Below are positions 1 to 8,620 of a stretch of DNA of 64,000 nt, piece after piece. The position numbers were made by a program, and so were the translations under genes. The notes under the pieces are model-generated. The model was not told the DNA's origin. It worked only from the letters and a program-made list of their open reading frames with translations, and made no database searches. Origin of the DNA: Acidihalobacter ferrooxydans (GTDB lineage Bacteria > Pseudomonadota > Gammaproteobacteria > DSM-5130 > Acidihalobacteraceae); contig NZ_CP019434.1 in assembly GCF_001975725.1 (NCBI RefSeq), positions 2,869,322 through 2,933,321 of the forward strand, in the 5' to 3' direction. Every line of letters starts with the position of its first letter. Positions within the stretch are counted from its first letter, which is position 1.

Positions 1-66
1 TGCTCGGCGTCGAGGAGGATGCAGGCGCACAACCAGGCTCCGGGGCGGCGCGCTGAATGTTCGCCA

Positions 67-88
67 CCGGCGGCCGCTCAGCCGCCGG
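67..88. terminator. GC-rich hairpin at the end of the MutS2-like gene
   Basis: An 8-bp perfect stem, CCGGCGGC at 67-74 and GCCGCCGG at 81-88, has a 6-nt loop that includes the stop codon of the minus-strand gene. There is no clear T-tract, so intrinsic termination is only possible. A short open plus-strand frame ends at 54-56 and could be the tail of a converging gene, in which case the hairpin would sit between two gene ends. Confidence 0.3.
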
Positions 89-1643
89 CGCCGAGGCGCT
101 CCAGATGGGCGCGCGCACCGGCCACCAGATCGCTCGGCAGGCCGTTCTGCTCGGCGATGATCAGCCCCCGCGACTCGCCCGGCCCGCCGATGCGTAGCTG
201 GTAGGTCGGGCGCAGCGTGTCGGGGTCGAAGTGCATCGACGCGTTGCGCAGGCCGGGCCGGTCGGCGGCATAGTCCTTGAGCGGCGCAAGGTGGGTGTTG
301 ACCACGCCTTGCACGCCGCGCGCGCCGAGTTCGTCGAGCATCGCCATGGCCAGCGCGGCGCCTTCTTCGGGGTCGGTGCCGGTGCCGAGTTCATCCAGCA
401 GCACCAGTGTTTCGCTGTCGGCCTCGTCCAGCACGCGCTTGAGCACCTCGACGTGTCCGGCGAAGGTGGACAGGTGGTGGTAGAGGCTCTGGTGATCGCC
501 GACATCGACGATCAGTTGCCGGTAGTGGCCGATCGTGCAGTCATGCTCGGCCGGAATGTGCAGCCCGCAGTGCGCCATCACGGTGAGCAGGCCGAGCGTC
601 TTGAGCGCCACGGTCTTGCCGCCGGTGTTCGGGCCGGTGATGACCAGCAGCCGATCCTGGGGATCGAGGCGCAGGGTCAGCGGCACCGGCTGCGGGCCGG
701 AGCCGTCCGCGAACTGCACCAGCAGCAGGGGGTGATAGGCGTCCTTGAGATCGATTTCCGGCCCGTCGGTCAGCCGCGGCGCGTGTGCGTTCATCGCCTG
801 GCTGAGCCGCCCGGCGGCCAGCGCCAGGTCGATCCAGGTCAGGGCGGCAAGCATTTTGTGCAGGGCATCGAGGTGTTCGCGCACGGTGGTGGTGATTTCG
901 CGGAACAGCCGCTGCTGCTCGGTGCCGATACGCCCGTTCAGGGCTTCGAGCTGGTTGTTGACGGGCACCGCCTCCATCGGTTCGACCAGCACGTCGCGCC
1001 CGCCCATGCGCGCATCGCGGCGCACGCCCTTGACGCGCTCCACGTCGCCGGCGCGCACGGTGAGCACCGCGCGCTCATGGTGCCAGGCGACGTTTTTGTC
1101 CTCCTCGAACAGGGCGCGCACATCCGCCTGCCCCATGCGCTGCCTGATGATCCGCTCGGCGTCGGCACGCAGCCGCCCACGCTCGCGAAACAGCTCGGCC
1201 AGCGCCGGGTTGGCGTCGTCGCGCAGGCTGCCGGCGCCGACCAGCGTGCGCGCCAGGCGCTCGACCAACGGCGCAGGCGGCAGCAGATCGTCCAGCGCGC
1301 CGGGATACACGCCGGGAAAGTCGCCCAGCTCCTGGTGCAGGTTCGTGCAACCGCGCATGACCTGTTGCAGATTGAACAGCGCCTGACCGGACAGCGAGGC
1401 GCCGACCGACGCGGACTGGCGCAGCGCCGCGCGCACGTCCGGCAGCGCGCCCAGAGTCAGGCGCTGCTGCGCCTCGAAGAAGGCGCGCGCGGCACTCACC
1501 GCATCCTGCATCCGGCGCGCGACGGCCACGGTCGGCGTCGGCTCCAGCGCGCGGGCGGCATCGGCGCCGTAGGGCGTGTACGTCAGGCGTTCCAGCAGTT
1601 TGCGAACGGCGTTGAATTCCAGTGGTTTGAAATCGGCCTGCAT
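78..1643 (-). CDS. MutS2-like DNA-binding ATPase without Smr domain
   Basis: MutS-family ATPase of 521 residues. Visible in order are an N-terminal MutS2-type core, the Walker A motif GPNTGGKT near residue 340 and the Walker B/signature DELGTGTDPEEGAALA near 418-433. MutS2 homodimers bind branched DNA or collided ribosomes. Full-length MutS2 is about 780 residues and ends in a coiled coil and a Smr nuclease domain. This protein stops just after the ATPase domain, so it should bind and hydrolyse ATP but not cut nucleic acid. ATG at 1643 is preferred over GTG at 1649 because GGAG lies 5 nt upstream of the ATG and is too close to the GTG. It starts 12 nt after the aldo/keto reductase stop, so the two are probably co-transcribed. 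Confidence 0.85.
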   Translation of the reverse strand: MQADFKPLEFNAVRKLLERLTYTPYGADAARALEPTPTVAVARRMQDAVSAARAFFEAQQRLTLGALPDVRAALRQSASVGASLSGQALFNLQQVMRGCTNLHQELGDFPGVYPGALDDLLPPAPLVERLARTLVGAGSLRDDANPALAELFRERGRLRADAERIIRQRMGQADVRALFEEDKNVAWHHERAVLTVRAGDVERVKGVRRDARMGGRDVLVEPMEAVPVNNQLEALNGRIGTEQQRLFREITTTVREHLDALHKMLAALTWIDLALAAGRLSQAMNAHAPRLTDGPEIDLKDAYHPLLLVQFADGSGPQPVPLTLRLDPQDRLLVITGPNTGGKTVALKTLGLLTVMAHCGLHIPAEHDCTIGHYRQLIVDVGDHQSLYHHLSTFAGHVEVLKRVLDEADSETLVLLDELGTGTDPEEGAALAMAMLDELGARGVQGVVNTHLAPLKDYAADRPGLRNASMHFDPDTLRPTYQLRIGGPGESRGLIIAEQNGLPSDLVAGARAHLERLGAGG

Positions 1644-1655
1644 GGGCACTCCGGC

Positions 1656-2897
1656 TCAGGCTTTCTGATACATCGCGAGGTAAGGTTTGCGCTCCATCGG
1701 CGGGATGCGCGCGACGGCCAGCAGATCGTCAAGATGCGCCGGCGTGCTGATGCCGACCAGCGAGGTGCCCAGCCCCGGCGTGGAACGGTTGAACTGCATC
1801 GCGCGCTGCGCCGGGTTGGCCAGACAGGGCATCGCCTGCTCCATGCCCGGCAGCGATTGCTGCGCCAGATGCCCCTTGAACATCGTGTGGCTGGCGATGG
1901 TGTACACCTCAAGCTGATGCGCCGCCTGGATCGGCGAGGCGACGTTGCCCTGCCCGGTCGCGGTGTTGAAGCGGGTGAACGCTTCCGGCATCACCTGATT
2001 GAACGGCATCATTACGATTTTGAAATGATGCCGCGCGGTCTCCTCGCCGGTGACGGCCTGCGCCGCACGTTCGGCCAGACCGATCATGGAGGTGAGCGAC
2101 TGGAACATCAGGTTGTCCGTCTCGACGCGCACCCCTTCGAAAGTGCTGATGCCGTAGCTGCGCAGACGCTTGTCGCGCACCGCGCGCTCCAACACCTCGA
2201 ACACATCGGTCAGGCGGCGGTTGGTCATTTCCTTGCCGATCACCGGGATGTGCACTTCCGGCTGATCGACCAGAAAGGCGTCGAGCGTTTCCACGCCCAG
2301 GAGCTGACGCGAGAGTTCGAGCTGATAGTTGATGTAGGCCGGGTTCAGCAGGTGCGCGCCCTTGGCGAGTTCGTCCGCCGAACCGAGGCTTTGCGCGACG
2401 ATCTCGCGGTCGAACCACGCCTGCATGTCCGGCGGCGGCCCGCCGCGCAGGGTCAGAAAACCGCCCTTGGACATCAGAAACATCGCCTCGCGCGGCACGC
2501 CCTGCGCCACCGCCGCACGCACGCCGGCGCCGACCGCCGCCAGCGAGCGGCCATAGCGATAATGCGCGGCGGTGTCGATGACGTTGATGCCTTCGAGCAG
2601 CGCGCGAAAGACGACCGCGGAAATTTGCGCATCGACCTCGGGCGTCGCCGCGCCGCCGAAGCTGCCGACGCCGAGGCTCGACAAGCGGATGCGCGCGCGC
2701 AGGAATTCGCTGTAATGACCGGCGGCGGCGTGGCCTTCGGCCTGATGCGTTTCGGCGTAGGCGCGGGTCGCCTTGGCGTTGGCGTAACCGGGAATCAGGG
2801 TGGTACCGGGATCTGCGTTCACGGCCTGGCGGAGTCTTGGGTGGATGGGCAGATTAGCAAAATTCGGGGCGGATACGGAAATGAGGCCACGCGGCAC
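1656..2897 (-). CDS. Aldo/keto reductase-like protein
   Basis: A 413-residue TIM-barrel protein of the aldo/keto reductase superfamily, normally NADPH-dependent reductases of carbonyl compounds. The catalytic Asp and Tyr are seen in DTAAHYRYGRS (residues 108-118) and the Lys in SKGG (K144). The strand that usually reads LLHNPE reads FLVDQPE (208-214), so the catalytic-tetrad His is replaced by Asp. The protein is about 80-100 residues longer than typical family members, with extra sequence at both ends, and resembles large uncharacterised paralogs. Start choice is weak: GTG at 2897 lacks a clear ribosome site. It lies directly upstream of the MutS2-like gene. Substrate unknown. Confidence 0.75.
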   Translation of the reverse strand: MPRGLISVSAPNFANLPIHPRLRQAVNADPGTTLIPGYANAKATRAYAETHQAEGHAAAGHYSEFLRARIRLSSLGVGSFGGAATPEVDAQISAVVFRALLEGINVIDTAAHYRYGRSLAAVGAGVRAAVAQGVPREAMFLMSKGGFLTLRGGPPPDMQAWFDREIVAQSLGSADELAKGAHLLNPAYINYQLELSRQLLGVETLDAFLVDQPEVHIPVIGKEMTNRRLTDVFEVLERAVRDKRLRSYGISTFEGVRVETDNLMFQSLTSMIGLAERAAQAVTGEETARHHFKIVMMPFNQVMPEAFTRFNTATGQGNVASPIQAAHQLEVYTIASHTMFKGHLAQQSLPGMEQAMPCLANPAQRAMQFNRSTPGLGTSLVGISTPAHLDDLLAVARIPPMERKPYLAMYQKA

Positions 2898-2959
2898 AAG
2901 GCCATATCGTTTACGATACAGCCGTTTCGCGATTCATACGATTAGACCAGACGAAACAG

Positions 2960-3967
2960 ATGCCGCAACCTGAGCGGCGTGCCTTTGAAATTCGACGAAA
3001 TCAACCGATGCCCCAGGAACAATCCACGCTGGCTTACCCGAATCTGGCCCGGCTTGCGCAGCGCGTGTACCCCAATGAGCCGCGCAAGCGGCTGCGCTTC
3101 GTCCTGAGAAGCTGGTTCTATGCCGATGTCATGCGTCGCTGGCTTGACTATCTGTCCCATGCGCCGGAGCTGCAGCGCGCTCTGGCCGCGCATCCCTGGC
3201 TGATCGACAGGCTGCACCGGCCATTTCTCAAAGCCAACCTGACACGCGCTCAACGCCTGGCCGCGCTCAGCGACCATTACGCGATTTGCCGGCAAATCGG
3301 GTGGATGCCGCTCTTTGATGCGCTGGCCGACAAAGCGCTCCGTTTGGCGTGCATACAAGGCAGGACACGTGAATTTTGGCTGGATTTGACCTATACCTCG
3401 CGCTTCGGCAAGGAAGGCGAATGGACGCTGCATCTTGCGGTTGAAAATCGGCGTATCTATTCCGCGGCCTTCAGCTTTCAGGACCCGGCGCACCCCTACC
3501 TGTTCATTGGCTGCATCCAGGGCCCGTCGGGCGACGGCGCGCGGGATGAGGTCCGCGAAATCACGCGCGACCTGCACGACGCGCGGCCCCGCGATCTGAT
3601 GCTGGAAACCATCAGACAAATCGCGATACGGGCCGGCATGGATCGGGTCGGCATCGTGCGCACCCGCGAACACGTGTATCGCCATCCGCGCAGCCGCTTC
3701 AAGAAACGCAATACCAAGACCGCCTGGAAATTCGATTACGACCAATGGGCGCAGGAACTGGAGGCCACCGCCACCGATCGCTGCTGGATCATCCCCGCCC
3801 AGGGCCGTCATCGTGACATTGATTCGCTGCCGTCCAAAAAACGCGCCGCCGCACGCCGCAGGGACGCGCAGCGCAACGCTATCCGTGCGCAACTGCAACA
3901 CGCGCTGGGCGAGATCATCCAGCCGTCGCCACGCGACGCAAGCCCCGCCGCGCAGCGCGCTGACTGA
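2960..3967 (+). CDS. VirK/YbjX family (DUF535) protein
   Basis: Up to 335 residues, matching the DUF535 family typified by VirK and YbjX, which are linked to envelope integrity and resistance to antimicrobial peptides in enterobacteria. Family-like blocks seen are RKRLRFVLRSWFY near the N-terminus, the central GEWTLHLAVENRRIYSAAFSF and LFIGCIQGP, and the late HVYRHPRSRFKKRN with DYDQWAQELEA. No signal peptide or membrane segment is evident, so it is probably cytoplasmic. ATG at 3008 gives a 319-residue product that still holds all family blocks and may be the real start. It is divergent from the aldo/keto reductase across about 60-110 bp. Biochemical function is unknown. Confidence 0.75.
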   Translation: MPQPERRAFEIRRNQPMPQEQSTLAYPNLARLAQRVYPNEPRKRLRFVLRSWFYADVMRRWLDYLSHAPELQRALAAHPWLIDRLHRPFLKANLTRAQRLAALSDHYAICRQIGWMPLFDALADKALRLACIQGRTREFWLDLTYTSRFGKEGEWTLHLAVENRRIYSAAFSFQDPAHPYLFIGCIQGPSGDGARDEVREITRDLHDARPRDLMLETIRQIAIRAGMDRVGIVRTREHVYRHPRSRFKKRNTKTAWKFDYDQWAQELEATATDRCWIIPAQGRHRDIDSLPSKKRAAARRRDAQRNAIRAQLQHALGEIIQPSPRDASPAAQRAD

Positions 3968-4104
3968 ACCACCGGAAACCCGCCGGATCTGCGCGAGCGT
4001 AGCGGGGCCGGCGCGCATGACGGCGCACACTGCGATCCCAGCGCAGTGACCGCCACAGCGGCACAATCGGCTATAGTAATGCGTCGCCCCAAGGACTCCC
4101 CGCC

Positions 4105-5439
4105 GTGAGCACGAGCGCCGACGCCACACTCCCGAATATCGCCTGGTTCCGCAACGCGGCGCCATACATCAACGCGCACCGCGGGCGCACCTTCGTCATC
4201 TGCATCGGCGGAGAAGCGGCAGCCGATCCGGAGCGCCTGCCGGCGCTGGTGCACGACCTGGCGCTGCTCGCTTCCCTCGGCGTGCGTCTGGTGCTGGTGC
4301 ATGGCGCGCGCCCGCAGATCGAAGCCCGCCTGCGCGCCGAAGGCCGCGAACTGCGTTACGTGAACGGCCTGCGCGTGACCGACGGCCCCGCGCTGGAAGC
4401 GGTGATCGCCGCCGCCGCGACGGTGCGCGTGGAACTCGAAGCGCGCCTGTCGATGGGCGCGGCCAACACGCCCATGTCCGGCGTGCGGCTGAACGTGAGC
4501 AGCGGCAATCATGTGATCGCCAAGCCGCTCGGCGTGCGCGAGGGCGTCGACTACCTGCACACGGGCGAAGTGCGCCGCATCGATACCCGTTCGATCCGCG
4601 CACAGCTTGAACTCGGCCAGATCGTGCTGCTCTCGCCGCTCGGTTACTCGCCCACCGGCGAGGTGTTCAACCTCTTCGCCACGGAAATCGCCACCGCCAC
4701 CGCCAGCGCGCTGCGCGCCGACAAGCTGATTTTCCTGGAAGAAATGCCCACGCTGCGCGACGCCAGCCGCGCGCCGCTGCGCCAGATCGGGCTCCCCGAA
4801 GCGCGGGCGCTGCTCCAGAACCGACGCACGCTGGACGAAGACATCCGCGCGCATCTGCAGGGCGCGGTCGATGCCTGCGCCAACGGCGTGCGCCGCGTGC
4901 ACCTGCTGGAGCGCCACATCGACGGCGCGCTGCTGCATGAGCTGTACACCCGCGACGGCATCGGCATGCTCATCAGCGCCGACGGGTACGAAAGCCTGCG
5001 CCCCGCCACCATCGATGATGCCAGCGGCATTCTCGCGCTGATCGCCCCGCTGGAAGCCGAAGGCATCCTGGTGCGCCGCTCGCGCGAACAGCTCGAACTG
5101 GAAATCGGCTGTTTCAGCGTGCGCGAACGCGACGGCATGGTCATTGCCTGCGCGGCGCTCTACGGCTATCCCGCGGAAGGTCTCGGCGAACTGGCCTGCC
5201 TTGCCGTGGCCGCCGACTACCGCCATCAGGGACACGGCGACGAACTGCTGGAGCACATCGAGCGGCGGGCCCGGGCGCAAGGTCTGCACCGGCTGTTCGT
5301 GCTGACCACCCGCACCGCGCACTGGTTCCGCGAACGCGGCTTCGCGCCGGGTGACCTCGACGAGCTGCCGTTGGCCAAGCGTTCGCTGTACAACTATCAG
5401 CGCAACTCGCGTATCTTTTTCAAGGACATCCGCCAATGA
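4105..5439 (+). CDS. argA: N-acetylglutamate synthase
   Basis: First step of arginine synthesis: transfers acetyl from acetyl-CoA to glutamate. The 444 residues match E. coli ArgA in length. The N-terminal amino-acid-kinase fold spans about residues 20-290, with LVLVHGARPQIEARL and the downstream LSPLGYSPTGEVFNL, and binds arginine for feedback inhibition. A C-terminal GNAT domain (about 295-444) carries LACLAVAADYRHQGHGDELL. The GTG start at 4105 has AAGGA 9 nt upstream. The stop overlaps the next gene's start (ATGA), so argA heads a run with gdx, gloA and minC. TATAGT at 4072-4077 is a plausible -10 element but the -35 is unclear. No ARG box was seen. Confidence 0.95.
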   Translation: MSTSADATLPNIAWFRNAAPYINAHRGRTFVICIGGEAAADPERLPALVHDLALLASLGVRLVLVHGARPQIEARLRAEGRELRYVNGLRVTDGPALEAVIAAAATVRVELEARLSMGAANTPMSGVRLNVSSGNHVIAKPLGVREGVDYLHTGEVRRIDTRSIRAQLELGQIVLLSPLGYSPTGEVFNLFATEIATATASALRADKLIFLEEMPTLRDASRAPLRQIGLPEARALLQNRRTLDEDIRAHLQGAVDACANGVRRVHLLERHIDGALLHELYTRDGIGMLISADGYESLRPATIDDASGILALIAPLEAEGILVRRSREQLELEIGCFSVRERDGMVIACAALYGYPAEGLGELACLAVAADYRHQGHGDELLEHIERRARAQGLHRLFVLTTRTAHWFRERGFAPGDLDELPLAKRSLYNYQRNSRIFFKDIRQ

Positions 5440-5771
5440 CCCGCAATCTGGCCTGGGCCCTGCTGTTGGCCGCTGGCGTGCTCGAAGTCGTCTGGGTGGT
5501 CTTCATGCGCTTCTCGGACGGCTTCACGCGCCTGTGGCCCAGCATCGGCGTAATCACCGCCGGCGGCGCCAGCCTCGTGCTCGCCGCGCAGGCGATCCGC
5601 GTGTTGCCCATCGGCACCGCCTACGCCGTCTGGACCGGGATCGGCGCGGCCGGCGCCGCGCTGGTCGGCATGCTGATCTTCGGCGAATCGCACAACGCGA
5701 TCCGCGTGATCAGTCTGGTGCTGGTCATCGTCGGACTCATCGGACTCAAACTCGGCGGCAGCCACGGCTGA
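5436..5771 (+). CDS. gdx: Guanidinium exporter, small multidrug resistance family
   Basis: A 111-residue, four-helix SMR protein that works as an antiparallel dimer in the inner membrane, exchanging protons for guanidinium. The Gdx (formerly SugE) type is indicated by LEVVWVVFMRFSDGFTR, holding the essential Glu in helix 1, and by LPIGTAYAVWTGIGA, both close to characterised Gdx proteins rather than EmrE. It overlaps the argA stop by 4 nt, so translation is likely coupled. Guanidine exporters are often behind a guanidine riboswitch, but there is no room for one here. Co-expression with arginine synthesis is notable because guanidine is chemically related to arginine, but the link is inference. 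Confidence 0.85.
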   Translation: MTRNLAWALLLAAGVLEVVWVVFMRFSDGFTRLWPSIGVITAGGASLVLAAQAIRVLPIGTAYAVWTGIGAAGAALVGMLIFGESHNAIRVISLVLVIVGLIGLKLGGSHG

Positions 5772-5807
5772 CCAGGCTCGGCCCGCCCGCTTCACGGAGA
5801 ACACACT

Positions 5808-6194
5808 ATGCGCATACTTCACACCATGCTCCGCGTCGGCAATCTCGACCGCTCGATCGCCTTCTACACCGACATCCTCGGCATGCGCCTGCTGCGCCGC
5901 CAGGACTACCCGGATGGCCGGTTCACCCTCGCCTTCGTCGGCTACGGCGACGAGGCCGACCACACCGTGCTGGAGCTGACCTACAACTGGGACCAGGACC
6001 GCTACGACCTCGGCAGCGGCTACGGTCACATCGCGCTGGAAGTCGACGACGTGTATGAAGCTGCCGACGCGATTCGCGCCAAGGGCGGCAAAATACTGCG
6101 CGAAGCCGGCCCGATGAACGCGGGCACCACCCTCATCGCCTTCGTCGAAGACCCCGACGGCTACCCGATCGAACTCATCGGAGCACGCTCGTGA
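5808..6194 (+). CDS. gloA: Lactoylglutathione lyase (glyoxalase I), Ni-type
   Basis: Converts the methylglyoxal-glutathione hemithioacetal to S-lactoylglutathione in the cytoplasm. The 128 residues follow the short bacterial form. All four metal ligands fall at the same positions as in E. coli GloA: His5, Glu56, His74 and Glu122, in [22 protein letters not shown] and PIELIG. The short-loop form with these ligands is the nickel/cobalt class rather than the zinc class. GGAG sits 8 nt before the ATG. The stop overlaps the GTG start of minC (GTGA), so gloA and minC are translationally coupled. Confidence 0.95.
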   Translation: MRILHTMLRVGNLDRSIAFYTDILGMRLLRRQDYPDGRFTLAFVGYGDEADHTVLELTYNWDQDRYDLGSGYGHIALEVDDVYEAADAIRAKGGKILREAGPMNAGTTLIAFVEDPDGYPIELIGARS

Positions 6195-6937
6195 GCGCCC
6201 CGGCGCACGACCGCACCGGCGCAGCGCCCGCGTTCGAACTCAAGGGCAGCCGCTTCACGCTCTCCGTCCTCAATCTGCGCAGTACCGACCTGAACGCCAT
6301 CGGCGCGCAGCTGGCCGCCACCGTCGCGCAGGCGCCCGGATTCCTTGCCCAGGCCCCGGTGGTTCTCGAACCCGCCACCGGGCTGGATACCGCCATGCTC
6401 GACCTGACCGCGCTGGCCGACCTGTTGCGCACGCACGGACTCATCCCGGTGGGCCTGCGCGGCGGCGACGACGCCTTGCGCCAGCGGGCACAGACCAGCC
6501 GCCTCGCGCTGCTCGGCGAGGGCGGCATGCCAGCGCAGAACGCACCTGCGTCCACAACTGCGCCCGCGCCTGCATCGACGCCCGCCAGCGCGCCCGTCGC
6601 CGCATCGCGGGCGGCGGTTCGCGTTCAGGATCGCCCGGTGCGCTCCGGTCAACAGGTCTACGCCGCTGGCGGCGATCTGGTCGTGCTCGGCGCGGTCAGC
6701 GCCGGAGCGGAAGTCATTGCCGACGGCAGCATCCATGTCTATGGCGCCCTGCGCGGACGTGCGCTGGCCGGCGCGCGCGGCGACGAATCGGCACACATTT
6801 TCTGTCAGGCGATGGAAGCCGAACTGCTTTCCATCGCCGGCTGTTACCGCCTGTTCGAGGAAGCCGACCCGACCCTTCACGGCCACACCGCCCATGTGCA
6901 CCTGAATGACGACCGACTGCTCGTGGACGCACTCTGA
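6191..6937 (+). CDS. minC: Septum site-determining protein MinC
   Basis: Inhibitor of FtsZ polymerisation that MinD recruits to polar membrane. The 248 residues show an N-terminal FtsZ-inhibiting domain (about 1-105), an Ala/Pro/Thr-rich linker (about 115-145) and a C-terminal right-handed beta-helix with [31 protein letters not shown] and [19 protein letters not shown] start overlaps gloA. Unusually, minD does not follow directly: about 600 bp of repeats separate them, so minC and minDE are probably transcribed from different promoters. Confidence 0.95.
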   Translation: MSAPAHDRTGAAPAFELKGSRFTLSVLNLRSTDLNAIGAQLAATVAQAPGFLAQAPVVLEPATGLDTAMLDLTALADLLRTHGLIPVGLRGGDDALRQRAQTSRLALLGEGGMPAQNAPASTTAPAPASTPASAPVAASRAAVRVQDRPVRSGQQVYAAGGDLVVLGAVSAGAEVIADGSIHVYGALRGRALAGARGDESAHIFCQAMEAELLSIAGCYRLFEEADPTLHGHTAHVHLNDDRLLVDAL

Positions 6938-6974
6938 AGACGGCGGACGTAACGTAAGGTGGATAAGCCTGGGT

Positions 6975-7412
6975 GGTGGATGCGCTGCGCTTATCCACCC
7001 TACACAGAATCAGCCCCAACGCTTGCTGTTATGTAGGGTGGATAAGCAACGCGCATCCACCGCAGAAGCCCAGACGCACCACCAAGACCATCCCGCACGA
7101 CAGCGCCAATCCTTACCACCCAACGCAGTATCCAACCCGAATGGTCCCGCAAGAGCCCATGGCGCGATGCCAGAGCCTGGCCCGGTGGATGCGCTGCGCT
7201 TATCCACCCTACACAGAATCAGCCCCAACGCTTGCTGTTATGTAGGGTGGATAAGCAACGCGCGTCCACCGCAGAGGCCCAGCGCAGCACCAAAGCTATC
7301 TCGCACGAAACCGCCCGGCCTCACCACCCAACGCAGCATCCAACCCGGATGATCGCGCAAAAGCCCATGGCGCGATCTCATAGCCTGGGCCGGTGGATGC
7401 GCTGCGCTTATC
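6975..7412. repeat. Tandem 209-bp repeat built of GTAGGGTGGATAAGC hairpins (family D)
   Basis: Two direct copies, 6975-7183 (209 bp) and 7184-7391 (208 bp), are followed by a 21-bp start of a third at 7392-7412. Each unit opens with GGTGGATGCGCTGCGCTTAT leading into CCACCCTAC, and about 55 bp later has the reverse arm GTAGGGTGGATAAGC plus GCATCCACC, so each unit forms a large hairpin. A stray AAGGTGGATAAGC at 6956 is a further arm. This matches the GTAGGGTGG-type palindromic repeats common in many proteobacteria. With the spacers it fills almost all of the 605-bp minC-minD gap. No gene is supported inside. Confidence 0.85.
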
Positions 7413-7441
7413 CTCTCATTGGGGTTTGTGCGCCCTTTCCC

Positions 7442-7450
7442 TGCTACAAT
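7442..7450 (+). promoter_or_regulatory. Extended -10 promoter for minDE
   Basis: TGC followed by TACAAT at 7445-7450 is an extended -10 element (TGn-TATAAT type). The -35 region upstream is weak, as is common with extended -10 promoters. It lies just past the repeat array and about 92 nt before the minD start, so it would let minD, minE and the small gene after them be made independently of minC. Prediction by eye only. Confidence 0.45.
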
Positions 7451-7542
7451 CGCGCAACTGCGCCCGCGCGCCGTCAGACCTGACAGCTCACGTCGCAACG
7501 GGTAGCCCTACGAACCGCCGCAGAATCGATTCGGAGACATCA

Positions 7543-8352
7543 GTGGCCAAAATCATCGTCGTAACCTCGGGCAAGGGTGGCGTCGGCAAAACGACCAGCG
7601 CCGCGGCGTTTTCCACCGGCCTCGCTCTACAGGGCAAGAAGACCGCCGTCATCGATTTCGATGTCGGCCTGCGCAACCTCGACCTCATCATGGGCTGCGA
7701 ACGGCGCGTGGTGTACGACCTGATCAACGTGGTGCACGGCGAGGCCACGCTCAATCAGGCACTGATCCGCGACAAGCGCGTCGAACACCTTTACGTCCTG
7801 CCCGCCTCGCAGACCCGCGACAAGGACGCTCTCGACCGCGACGGCGTCGGGCGCGTGATCGGGGAACTCCAGCAGATGGGGTTCGATTACATCGTCTGCG
7901 ACTCGCCGGCCGGCATCGAGCAGGGCGCGCAGATGGCGCTGTACTTCGCCGACGAGGCCCTCGTCGTGACCAACCCCGAAGTCTCCTCGGTGCGCGATTC
8001 GGACCGCATCCTGGGCATTTTGCAGAGCAAGTCGCGCCGCGCCGAGGCCGGCGAAGCGCCCGTGAAGGAACACCTGCTGATCACCCGCTATCAACCCAAC
8101 CGGGTAAGCTCCGGCGATATGCTCGGCATGGAGGACATTCTCGACATCCTGTCGATCCCGCTGCTCGGCGTGATCCCCGAATCACCGGCGGTGCTCAAGG
8201 CCTCGAACGCGGGCACACCGGTGATCCTCGACGACAAGAGCGACGCCGGACAGGCCTATGCCGACATGGTCGCCCGGTTCCTCGGCGAAGACCGCCCGCT
8301 ACGCTTCGTCAAGGCCGAGAAACGCGGCCTGCTCAACCGCCTGTTCGGATAA
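7543..8352 (+). CDS. minD: Septum site-determining protein MinD
   Basis: Membrane-associated ParA-type ATPase that recruits MinC and oscillates with MinE. The 269 residues start [18 protein letters not shown], with the deviant Walker A of this class, and end in FVKAEKRGLLNRLFG, the amphipathic membrane-targeting helix. GTG at 7543 is chosen because GGAG lies about 6 nt upstream and the protein then begins exactly like other MinD proteins. An in-frame upstream extension into the repeat region is not supported. minE follows after 4 nt. Confidence 0.97.
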   Translation: MAKIIVVTSGKGGVGKTTSAAAFSTGLALQGKKTAVIDFDVGLRNLDLIMGCERRVVYDLINVVHGEATLNQALIRDKRVEHLYVLPASQTRDKDALDRDGVGRVIGELQQMGFDYIVCDSPAGIEQGAQMALYFADEALVVTNPEVSSVRDSDRILGILQSKSRRAEAGEAPVKEHLLITRYQPNRVSSGDMLGMEDILDILSIPLLGVIPESPAVLKASNAGTPVILDDKSDAGQAYADMVARFLGEDRPLRFVKAEKRGLLNRLFG

Positions 8353-8356
8353 CGCC

Positions 8357-8620
8357 ATGGGACTCTTCGACCTCTTCCGCAAACCCAAGGTCAGCAGTGC
8401 ACAGCTCGCCAAGGAACGCCTGCAGATCGTCATTTCGCACGAGCGCGCCACGCGCGGCAGCCCCGACTACCTGCCCAGACTCAAGCAGGATATCCTCGAA
8501 GTCATCCGCCGCTACCATGCCATCGACGACGAACAGGTCGAGCTGCACGTGGACAAGGACGGCGGCCGCGAAGTACTGGAACTGAACGTGACGCTCGGCA
8601 ATCAGGCGGACGCACCATGA
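8357..8620 (+). CDS. minE: Cell division topological specificity factor MinE
   Basis: Stimulates the MinD ATPase and drives pole-to-pole oscillation. The 87 residues match the family length. The N-terminus MGLFDLFRKPKVSSAQLAKE is the membrane-binding and MinD-contact segment, followed by the LQIVISHER anti-MinCD motif. The C-terminal part (about 35-87) is the topological specificity domain. It starts 4 nt after the minD stop and overlaps the next small gene by 4 nt (ATGA). Confidence 0.97.
   Translation: MGLFDLFRKPKVSSAQLAKERLQIVISHERATRGSPDYLPRLKQDILEVIRRYHAIDDEQVELHVDKDGGREVLELNVTLGNQADAP

Noticed and set aside
3-56. Short open plus-strand frame ending in TGA at 54-56
   Set aside because: Only 17 codons are inside the window and nothing in them is recognisable; it may be a gene tail but cannot be supported.
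231-2945. Very long open plus-strand frame antisense to the MutS2-like and aldo/keto reductase genes
   Set aside because: A GC-rich codon-bias shadow: the product is His/Arg/Gln-rich without domains, and the minus strand carries clear families.
5400-5440. Guanidine riboswitch before the guanidinium exporter
   Set aside because: The gene overlaps argA by 4 nt, so there is no leader.
6975-7412. Tandem repeat considered as a CRISPR array
   Set aside because: Units of about 208 bp with hairpins and near-identical spacer sequence; not short direct repeats with unique spacers, and no cas genes.
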